From: Annona cherimola
Lineage: Eukaryota > Streptophyta > Magnoliopsida > Magnoliales > Annonaceae
DNA: 64,000 bases
NCBI GenBank assembly: GCA_030490835.1
Contig: CM059973.1
Coordinates: 48,984,008-49,048,007 of the forward strand
Direction of reading: 5' to 3'
Shown: positions 55,420 through 64,000 of the stretch, in pieces
How the letters are laid out: each line of letters starts with the position of its first letter
How positions within the stretch are numbered: position 1 is the stretch's first letter
Position numbers and translations under genes: made by a program
Notes under the pieces: model-generated
Databases searched by the model: none
The model's input: only the letters and a program-made list of their open reading frames with translations
What the model was told of the DNA's origin: nothing

Positions 55420-58261
55420 TGTTCGCAATCTCATCACAAGTGCACGGGTCGTAGATTGTAGTATATAAATTATCGATCCATAAGGAATTCGGGACTATAA
55501 ACTTTATTTTTAAATGCTTTCGTGTCGAATATGGAGAAAATATAGAAAATAAAATAGAAAAGTGGGGAAGAAATACAATAAATAAAAGGGAAAGGAAATA
55601 AACAAAATGGGAAGAAAAAATTGCAAATTAAAAATGAGTAGAGAAAACGAGAATGCTAGTACCTAGGGTCTAGGATTTCAAATGCGTCTTTTGCAACGGG
55701 TAGTGGTATAATTATTTAATTTGAATATTGTTTGTTAAAGGAGAACAAATCTTAATGTATCCTCGCACCTTCTCTCGAAACCTATAAGGTGTACCCTAAT
55801 TTTCTTAACCACCTATTCTCATGAGATTAAGTTAATTAGAATCCATTAAGTTCTGTGGTTTGTTCATAGAATTCCTCAAGGTTATCATGCCTATTCTCAT
55901 GGTCTTAGATTTCCAGGTTTAATATCTTGATGATCGTATATTAGGCTACCACCTCTCGGTTCCATCACCTAATAATTGGAATCACGCCAAAGTATGGGCC
56001 CATGTACAAAGCAAGCATAAAAATCACAAGATATTAAATTAACAACAATATCTATCATAAATGAATTAAAAATTCACACCACACTACATTGTACGCATGC
56101 TACGTCCTAAACCCTAGATTTAAGGTTTAGCCAAGCATGTTTAAGTCCGAAATAAAATTAAAATTACAATCCATTTTAAACAAGACAATTAAAATAAAAA
56201 AGGGAAAAGATAGAAAAGCTTATTGGTTTGAAGCCCCGATGGTGTGTCGGCTGCTCTACGCAACTTGCCAGTCTGCCCTTTTTCCCGTGCTCTTCACCTC
56301 GTTGCTCAATCTCTTTCTCTCTCAAAATTCTTCCTGTGAATTTTCTCTGCTCCGGAACTTTCTGATTCGGAACCAACTTCCCTGGAATTTTCTGATGAAA
56401 TTCTTTATTCTGCTCCTGTAGAATTTTCTGCTCTGGAACGGCCCTGGAATTTTATCCGCTAGAATCCACACCCCTGCTGCTCGTTGGAATCTCCTCTTTT
56501 ATAGCTTGGTTCCTCACGTGAATGCATTTGTGGGATTTAATGGGCAGCTGAATAATGCTCACGAGAATGTGCATTGTGTGGGGTCCATGGGCAGCTGGTT
56601 TATTCACGTGAATGCATTGTGTGGGCAGCTGCATTGCTACTGAATTTGAAGTGGGGTTCATAGAAAAATAAATGATGGTTGAAAGGGGTGCATGAATTGA
56701 CGAAAAATCTGGAGCTGATGGCATGGAAATTATTTTTGGAAGCTTAAGCGGTGGAAGTAAAATCTGGACGGTGGATTTTTTTGGCAGCTGCATGATTTCT
56801 GGATGGATGTTTAAAAATAAATGGACGGCTTGGATTTTTTGAAAATTGGACGGCTGAGATTTTGATTAATTTCTGGACACATTAATTTGCAGAATTTTTA
56901 GCTGTTGAAAATATCATTTTGGATAGCTAAAACTTATCATCGGAAATATTAGACGGCTGGATGGTGGATAAAAATCTGGACATGCTAATTTGGATGCTTG
57001 ATCACATGATGAATTAATGGCTGCTGAATAATAAATAGTTATGGACGTTGCTATGGAATTTTTGTGGGGTCCACTAATGAGCTTTGGACGGCTGAATTAT
57101 TTGCTGGAAATGGATTGATGCAATTAAACGGATGGCATGATTTGGAGAATCACGTCCAGAAATCATCCAATTAATTTGGGCCCCATAAGATCACGTGATC
57201 AAAATTGATGGGCAGCTATTGGACGGTTGGTTGCTGATTAGTGGGGTCCATGCATGGGCCATATATTCACGTGAATAGGCAGCTGGATTTATTGGACATT
57301 TCATTTCATGTGATTGCTAAAAAATCTAGATGGATGGATTTTAATGCAGCTAATTTGATCACGTGATTCATCAAATTAGCACATACGGAATTAATGGGCA
57401 GCTTTGAACGGACGGTGCTGGATCTAATTTGTTGCTGGTTGTGATCTGAAATGGTGGAGAAATGCTGATCGTTGATTTCTGGTGGGCCACAATCACGTGA
57501 ATGCTGTTGCTGCAATTGACATTGCTTTAATGGATGCTGCATTGAACGACTATTGCTTGGGGTCCAGCTTAATATAAAATTGTGCAACTGCATTTGCTGA
57601 ATTTTAAATAGGCATGGGGTCATTTCACGTGAATGGGAATGGGGAGTTATGCTTTGCATTGGTGGGCCACACATGGGCAGCATATTCACGTGAACAAGCA
57701 TTGCTTTGAATTAATGTGCTGCTTAAAAAAATGCTTTCATCTTAGCAAGTCAATGGGCAGCAATGGTCCATCAATTCATGTGAATTGCTTATGTGTTTTG
57801 GATAATATGTGGGGTCCGCTGCTTGATCACGTAAAATGGACGGTGGTGATTTCTGGAAATAATCTGGACGTTTTGATCTTGAAATCAAAATGGACGACTG
57901 GATGGGCTGCATTGATTGGCCGGTGATGAAATGGATGGTTTGGATTTGATTTCCATGTGGGACCCACTTGATGTAATTTGTTTTCCCTGCATAAAAATAT
58001 TTAAATCATTAATTCATAAAAATCATTAGTGGGTTATTATTATAAAATTATTTCGATCCCATTTAATTTCATGGCAACAAATAAAATGTAATTGCACGCC
58101 AAAAGATTATAAAAATTGTGTAAATTGATTGAAATTAATATTTAATACCCAAAAGTTGCAAAACCACATTTTAAACCAAATTTCATATTAACTTCAATTA
58201 ATTATCCACCAAATTGGTATAAGATGTCCACAAAATATAATACCAATTTCCAAATTGATAC
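55420..58261 (-). repeat. element D 5' LTR, U3 end truncated
   Basis: At least 2.8 kb. The minus-strand end is ...GATTGCGAACA. Contains a TATAAAA box (56497-56503, minus) with an array of CACGTG sites upstream of it. Homology to the copy at 21488-23110 runs to about 58250; at 58262 sequence of the long-LTR family begins. Confidence 0.8.
56497..57692 (-). promoter_or_regulatory. element D LTR promoter: TATA with CACGTG array
   Basis: TATAAAA on the minus strand at 56503-56497. Upstream of it on that strand are eight exact CACGTG hexamers at 56515, 56605, 57192, 57268, 57360, 57494, 57626 and 57687, mostly in the longer palindrome TTCACGTGAA or GATCACGTGATC, with more near-matches between. CACGTG is the G-box core bound by plant bHLH and bZIP factors. 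Several GGGCAGCTG motifs alternate with it. Confidence 0.6.
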
Positions 58262-58373
58262 AGGCTGCGGTCTGTAATACTTTAAACCAAACGGACTGCG
58301 GTCCGTCATGATGATGTATGGTGCACTAGTACAAGGAATAGGCTGGATGTAGAGCACGGTTGGGATGACCGGG
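58262..58373 (+). repeat. fragment of the very-long-LTR family
   Basis: 112 bp matching the middle of LTR2 (about 14597-14740): ACAGG..GGTCTGT, ATGATGATGTATGGTGCACTA, GTAGAG...GACCGGG. It ends exactly where LTR H1 starts, so H1 inserted into an older copy of its own family. Confidence 0.7.
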
Positions 58374-59197
58374 TGTGAAACCTGCAATCCTAGAATAACA
58401 CAGATTTTTGTATTGATTTTAATGATAAATAAAATTCATGAAATATGTTATATTTGCAAATGTGTGTACTAGAGATTAAAATAATGCAATTGAGAATTTA
58501 ACCCACGTGAATAGTGAATGTGAATAGTAACCGAGGATTAAGACACGTGATTAAGAGTTAATCACTTGGATTAACCTAATCATAAAAAGGCAAAATAGGG
58601 ATTTAACCACTACAAGACAAAATAGCATTACTTTTTATTATTTTAATACAAATTTGAATTTTAGTGGAAAAATAGAAAAAAAATTCATAATTTGCAATCC
58701 GGGCGTCGGAATTCGATGAAATTTTTTATGGATGGTTAAAAATTCATGATGAACCTGATGAATGGGTTAAGATGTAATGAAAATCACAAATCAAAGGTCA
58801 AGATGAAGCGTCAAATAGAGATCGAAAAAGTAGCTTAACTTTTAATTAAATCTACTTTTGACTTTTTAATAAAATAAATAATAAAAAATTTAAAAATTAA
58901 ATGAAAAGGGCAGCGGCGGCAGGGGCATGGCAGGCTAGGGTGGCTGGAATTTTGACCAAATCAATGGTCCATGATCATCATCATCTTAAATCAACGGCTA
59001 GGATTTATTTAGCCTAAATTAATTAATTCTAAAAATCAAAAAATAAGGAAAAATCGGGCTGCATAGGGTGGGCTGGAGCAGGCCTAGGGTGGCTGCACAA
59101 AGCTCCATGCATTTCCAAAATTATAAAAAAATACATTTTTATAATTAAATACCTCAAGCTAGGGGGGTAAAATCCAATTTTTTGAAAGATCAAGCCC

Positions 59198-59205
59198 TAT
59201 AAATA
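59198..59205 (+). promoter_or_regulatory. LTR H1 TATA box
   Basis: TATAAATA followed by GGGCAGC and GGGACGTCCAAGG, then a purine-rich leader and the donor-like site 154 bp downstream. Confidence 0.65.
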
Positions 59206-59351
59206 GGGCAGCAGGGGGGACGTCCAAGGAATCAAAAACCCAGCTCCATTTGAGCATTTTTCACCCCCATCACGATCTAGCCTTGATGAGAAAGAAGAGG
59301 AGAAAGTTGGAGAGAAAAAGTGTAAGAAAAAGTGGGATATCTTCACTTCGG

Positions 59352-61505
59352 GTAAGTGATTTTCACCCAATTTTTTTTGAATATTAAGTAGGATAAAACC
59401 ATGCTTAGATAATTTCTAAGCATGAGAAAATAAGTATAGTAATAATGCTTAATCAGAATTATGCCAAAACATCAAAAATTTAGAGTAAAGATTGAGTATT
59501 CGGGAAGATAGCATATGATATGTGAAAATAATGCTCCAAAATTTATAAATGATGATTTGGGATGTATGAATATGATAAATATAATGTTATAATGATGATA
59601 TATTAATTTCATGAGTTTTTGAATTAAGGATTATGCTTAAGTGAATTTATGTTGATTTTTAGTATATGGAGAAAATGATTTATTTAGCCAAGTAAATGAT
59701 GATAAATTCAAAATGTAGGAAATTTTTCATGATATACTAAGCATAAGCTATGTCATGGTATATTTTATTTTTTAAAAAAATGTCAATTGTTAGAACCCAT
59801 GAACAGTAACCCACGTTGTTGTGAATAGTAATCTCGGGTGAATAGAGATTTGCTACAGTAATGCGCTACAGTAAAAGTGTTATTTTTGAGAAAATTTGAG
59901 ATTAATATTTAAATATAAAGATGAAATTTTTGAGGAACTTATAGATAAAAATCCATATAAGAAAATAATGACCAAGTATTTTTAAGGTTAACCTCTATAA
60001 GAAATTATGAAGGAAAATAAGGTCATAAATGAATATAACATATGTATGATAAAGTATGTATATCCTTTTCACTTGTATAGGAAAAGGAAAGGAAATGATA
60101 AAGGATTCAGATTGAAGCAAAATAGAGGTAAGCAAGCAAACTTTTTTGAAAATATTTTTTTTTTTATATATTGCAACCATGGAATATGTCGGAATTGTTT
60201 TATCATAAGCAAATCCATGTGGAAGTAAGGAGAAATGTTAAGTTATGTGGAAATTGCTTTATCATAAGTAAATCCTTATGAAAATAAGGAAAAATGTGGA
60301 AATGGTTGCATTATAATGGAAAAGGAAAATTTTGATTTCCAAACAATATGTGGTTTTATCAAATGAATTTAAAATGATTTATTAAAATTTTTTGAAGCGA
60401 ATTTAAGGAAGGCCAACCGATAATCGATTTGAATGAAGATTTTTTTTAAAAAAAATAATGACCAAAGGATCATACAAGCTTACCTTCATATAGAAGTAAC
60501 TCATGTGTCGTGTGGACAAAGAATATAATACCATATAAAGAAAACGAATTATGCATTGGTATATCCTTTGTTCATGCAAAACCTAGAAATGAGAAGAAAA
60601 GAGTTTGCAAAATCTTTTGTCTTTAGATATTACAATATTTTCGAAATTGTTTTACTGCTAAAAATTTATTTAAAAATATTTTAGCAAAATTTTAAAATTA
60701 CTATTTCTCAAATATTTCCTTCAAATATTTTAAATGATTTAGAAATATGTTATTTAAATGTTTTCAAAATTATTTAAGGTTGGTCATCCTTATAAAATAT
60801 TTTTATTAACTTGCTAACTTGGGTTGTGCCAAGTTTTCAGGTTAGAAAAAGGGAATACAGGCCGAGGTCTGTACTATTTTAAAATGACATGCTAGAATCA
60901 AGTTTTGAAAAGGAAAAGTCACAGACTAGGGTCTGTGGAGTTTTATAAAAAGCATGCTACCATATGAATATGGAGAAAGGAATGTGCACATAAGTTATTT
61001 ACTAGGTCTATTGTAGAGGATATGCAGATCGGACGCGGTTGCAAGATGGGCCCCCTCTACATAGGCCAAGTCGCTTCAAAAGGCGAAATGCCGGCGGCGC
61101 CCTCCCTGAAATGGGAGAAGGAACGGATAGCCGCCCAGCTAGCGGGCTATCTAATGAAAGGGTTTCTCTTCTAAGGAGGAAAAGGTGATCACTTGGTAAG
61201 AGTCATCTACCAGACGGACAGAAACGTAATACATGATGCATATGCTTGTTTTGAAAAGGTTTTATGACATGAGAATGTCCTTGGAGAAAGGAAGTTTTAT
61301 GAAAAACATTTTTACGTTCATGAAAAAGAGTTTTACATGTTAAGTTTGAAAGCATATGTTTTATGAAAGGTTTTATGAAAAGGTTTCCACTTATTGATAG
61401 TAGATCACTTGATAAGTGTCTACTATTGAACAGGAGAAATTCATTTAAATGAAAATAACGCTTGCTTACTGAGTTTCGACTCACGTTTTTCTTTTCAAAC
61501 TTTAG
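59352..61505 (+). other. candidate intron inside LTR H1
   Basis: Donor-like TCGG|GTAAGTG at 59352; acceptor-like region CTTACTGAGTT, CTCAC branch site, T-rich tract and TTTAG ending at 61505; span 2154 bp. Best conserved signals are shared with LTR1 (7674 to 4614, minus), LTR2 and C, although the sequence between has diverged greatly. Confidence 0.45.
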
Positions 61506-61856
61506 ACAAGTACAACTCAGGCCAGGAAGGAAAGAAAAAAGAAGGTATGAAGAAAATTTAATGATACGTTGATCTATATATGGTATGAATAAATATATGC
61601 TAAGGATTATGTATGCATGAAATGATCATGTTAAAATAACCTGTATTGTACAAAAATAAGTATAAATGGTATCAATGATAATTGAAATTTGATGATAAGT
61701 ATGTGTCTTTATGTGATGAAAAAAAGAAAAAAAAATTGGACGAGATCAAACTAAGTATCCGCCGCGTGATCAGGGCAACAATCCTGATTCACACTTACCA
61801 ATTGACAAGATCTTGGAGTAAGGACTATGTGGACGTCTCGGTTCGGGGCGCCACAG

Positions 61857-62015
61857 AGATTGGTATCAAAGCAAGGATTGGTAAATAGGCGGGAGAAGGA
61901 GAAAATAAACGATGATGAAAGGATAGGTCTGATACCACAAAAGTTGGTATCAGAGCAAGGATTGGTAATGGCGTGGAAACAAAAGATTTGATATCACAGA
62001 GTTGATATCAAAATT
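61857..62015 (+). other. element H primer site, triplicated and in hairpins
   Basis: TGGTATCAAAGC at 61861-61872 (one mismatch to the initiator tRNA-Met site), an exact TGGTATCAGAGC at 61945-61956 and a degenerate TGATATCAAAAT at 62003-62014, each followed by AGGATTGGTAA. TCTGATACCA (61928-61937) and TGGTATCAGA (61945-61954) form a perfect 10-bp inverted repeat with a 7-base loop. Confidence 0.75.
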
Positions 62016-62281
62016 AGGATTGGTAAATAGGAGTGGAAAGAAGAAAAGTAAAGATGACTTGGTTGGTCTAGCACTAGCTAAGTGGAATATATGTGGTAAG
62101 AAAATGGTAGAGGAAGATAACAAAAGTCTCTTTTGACTTTTGAAATGATAAATGAATATAGGTTGTTTTAGATACAAGTGAAAATACTTTACACTTGTAT
62201 GATAAGTATGTATGATTAGTGATTTATATGATTAATTATGTTATGAATTATTGATGATATGATTTTTGAAAATATAGAAAG

Positions 62282-62602
62282 ATGCCTATCACCAGAGCAG
62301 GAGCTAGGTTGAACAAAGGAAAGATGGTCACGAATGATGAACTTGTAAGTCAACAGGAAAAAGAGGAGACCAGTAATAGGTCTAAGCAACCAAGGCAAGA
62401 GGAACAATCAGGTTCAAGGACTCGTCAACTACGAGAAGAGGTTAGTCCTGAACCCCGTATAGAAAGAGGAATTAATCAAGAAAAGCAAATATAGGAAATG
62501 GTAGCTGCAGCTGTAGAGAAAGCAATATAGCAATGGACAACACAAGCCATGGGCATGATCCAAGGATTATGGGAGGAACATCAATGTGCCTAGGAAACAA
62601 GG
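62282..62602 (+). pseudogene. element H gag N-terminus, cut by LTR H2
   Basis: ATG at 62282 opens MPITRAGARLNKGKMV and a polar Gln/Glu/Arg-rich stretch to a TAG at about 62492. The frame continues EMVAAAVEKAI, TAG, QWTTQAMGMIQGLWEEH and a third TAG, before LTR H2 starts at 62603. In each case CAG would fit. This resembles the N-terminus of a Ty3/gypsy gag of an element primed by initiator tRNA-Met (Tekay/Del would be a candidate clade), but too little is left to be sure. Confidence 0.6.
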
Positions 62603-64000
62603 TGTGAAATCCTGATCTTAGACACGGTATGAAACCTTAGGGTTGTAAAACCTAGGTAATATATTAATAAAATATATATTCATGAGTATGAAAATATGTG
62701 GGAATAGAGGTTAAAATAATTAATTATGAAATTCGGATGAATAGTGCACGTGAATAGTGAAATATGAATAGTAAACGTGGGATTAAGGAATATGTTAAGT
62801 TAATCACTTTGGATTAACGTAATCATAAAAGACAAAAAAGAAAGCTTCCCACTAAAGGACAAAAGTGCTTTTTGAATTAAAATAAAAATTTTTGGATTTT
62901 TATGGATTTTTGTGAAGAAAATGAAGAAAAATTCATATCTTGCAATCCGGACGTCGGATTGAGATGAAATTTTTTATGGATGGCCAAAATATGATGATGA
63001 ACATGATGAGTGGTCCAAAATTGATAAAAATCACAAATCAAGGGTCAAGATGAAACGTCAAAAGGAGATTAAAAAGTAGCTTAATTTTCCATTAATGATA
63101 CTTTTGACTTTTTATTAAATTAAATAATTAAAAAATAATAAATAATAAATGAATAGAATAAATTTCAGGAGGGTGGTTGGGAATATTTGACCAAATCAAT
63201 GGTCCATGATCATCATCATCCAAAATCAACGGTTAGGATTTATTTAGCTTAAATTAAATCATTTTAAAAATCAAAAAATAAATAAATAATAGGGCTGCAT
63301 AGGGTGGGATGGAGCAGGCATAGGGTGGCTGCTCTTGGCTCAATGCACCTTTTAAAATTATAAAAAATACATTTTATAATTTAATACCTCAAGCAGGGGG
63401 TAAATTCCAATTTGATGAAAAATCAAAAAGTATAAATAGGGGGCAGGGGTGAACGTCCAAGGCACATCATCCCAGCTCCATTTGAGCATTTTTCACCCCC
63501 ATCACATTTTAGCCTTGAGGAGAAAGAAGAGGAGAAAGTTAGAGAGAGAAAGTGTGAGAAAAAGAAGGATATCTTCACTTCGGGTAAGTGATTTCTTCCC
63601 AAATTTCTTTTGGGTATTAAGTAAGGTAAAACCATTCTTAGATAATTCCTAAGCATGAGGAAATAAGTAAAGTTATAATGCTTAATTGGAATTATGCCGA
63701 AACATCGAAAATTTGGAGCAAAGATGGAGCATTCGGGAAGATAGCATATGATATATGAAAATAATACTCCAAATTTGATAAATGATGATTTGGGATGTAT
63801 GATTATGATCAATATTATGTTGGAATGATGATATATTAATTTCATAATTTTTGGAATTAAAGATTATGCTTAAGTGAATTTATGTTGATTTTTAGTATAT
63901 GGAGAAAATGATTTATTTAGCCAAGTAAATGATGATAAATTCAAAATGTATGAAATTTTCCATAATATACTAAGCATAAACTATGTCATCGTATTTTTTA
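62603..64000 (+). repeat. LTR H2, runs off the window
   Basis: Starts TGTGAAATCC and parallels H1 from about 58400 to 59770: TGCAATCCGGACGTCGGA, GGATGGCC, TATAAATA (63431-63438), GAACGTCCAAGG, donor-like CGG|GTAAGTG (63594), and the shared block after it. It directly abuts gag without a polypurine tract, so it is either a separate insertion (the 5-mer before it is CAAGG) or the 3' LTR of an element whose interior was deleted. Confidence 0.85.
63431..63438 (+). promoter_or_regulatory. LTR H2 TATA box
   Basis: TATAAATA followed by GGGGGCAGG and GAACGTCCAAGG; 163 bp upstream of the donor-like GTAAGT at 63594. Confidence 0.6.

Larger units (their letters stand above)
54600..58261 (-). mobile_element. 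Athila-like element D, 5' end only
   Basis: Minus-strand element with 5' LTR (55420-58261, right end lost), primer site and the first part of gag, then an abrupt end near 54600 at Sirevirus F. Protease, pol and the 3' LTR are missing. Its LTR family recurs at 21488-23110. Confidence 0.82.
58374..61855 (+). repeat. LTR H1 (very-long-LTR family)
   Basis: 3482 bp, TGTGAAACCTGC...GGGGCGCCACA, followed by a primer site. Shares with LTR1, LTR2 and C the TATA (59198-59205), donor-like GTAAGT (59352), conserved CTCCC/GGGAG block (61081-61120), acceptor-like block (to 61505) and the CCGCCGCGTGATCAGG...CAATCCTGATTCACA box near the end (61760-61795). The rest is strongly diverged, so these are the conserved parts. 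Confidence 0.9.

Overview
This window is plant nuclear DNA made almost entirely of nested LTR retrotransposons. The diagnostic features are Athila-type Ty3/gypsy pol with tRNA-Asp-type primer sites, Sirevirus-type Ty1/copia gag-pol with initiator-tRNA-Met primer sites, very long (3.5-5.3 kb) TGTGAWACC...CCACA LTRs, a Tourist-like MITE and a CACTA end. I found no cellular protein gene, rRNA or tRNA. The species cannot be named from the sequence; a flowering plant with a large, repeat-rich genome is the safe reading.

Layout. 1-49: end of a plus-strand Athila-type LTR. 50-3914: Athila fragment A (minus; 3' ORF, INT, RNase H, RT). 3915-11256: Athila fragment P (plus; PR to INT), joined to A in inverted orientation and split by solo LTR1 (4008-8790, minus, target duplication TTTCT). 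11257-21487: LTR2 (plus, same family as LTR1), which hosts gag-only Sirevirus E (15621-20691, minus, duplication CTTGC). 21488-26485: mosaic of a D-family LTR piece, a CACTA end, an Athila-like solo LTR G, a small inverted repeat and a 118-bp tandem repeat. 26486-43614: solo LTR C (plus, duplication GTATG), which hosts the complete but decayed Athila element B (27776-39597, minus) and a 281-bp MITE. 43981-45487: Sirevirus solo LTR. 46146 to about 54600: Sirevirus F (plus), with 5' LTR, gag, PR, INT, RT, RNase H and an env-position ORF, but no 3' LTR. About 54600-58261: Athila-like element D (minus), with gag, primer site and a 5' LTR carrying a CACGTG array. 58262-64000: long-LTR element H, with LTR H1, an internal region of only 747 bp and LTR H2, which runs off the window.

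The copies explain one another. Empty-site comparisons and target duplications give an order of events: host, then LTR C, then Athila B or the MITE; P, then LTR1; LTR2, then Sirevirus E. All gag-pol genes carry stops or frameshifts, many of them explained by C-to-T change at CAG, as expected for heavily methylated silent copies. The least damaged ORF is the Athila B 3' ORF (about 290 aa).

The most interesting signals are in non-coding parts. Four or five diverged copies of the long-LTR family share a TATA box, a GT(A/G)(A/G)GT splice-donor-like site 150-220 bp downstream, and a branch/pyrimidine/TAG acceptor-like block 2-3.5 kb further on, so the LTR itself may contain an intron. Other leads are the primer site of element H (three repeats folded in hairpins), U3 palindrome arrays (AAGTCGACTT, CACGTG, GGCGCCTAGGCGCC), possible internal promoters ahead of the 3' ORFs, and a Sirevirus that kept gag but lost pol.
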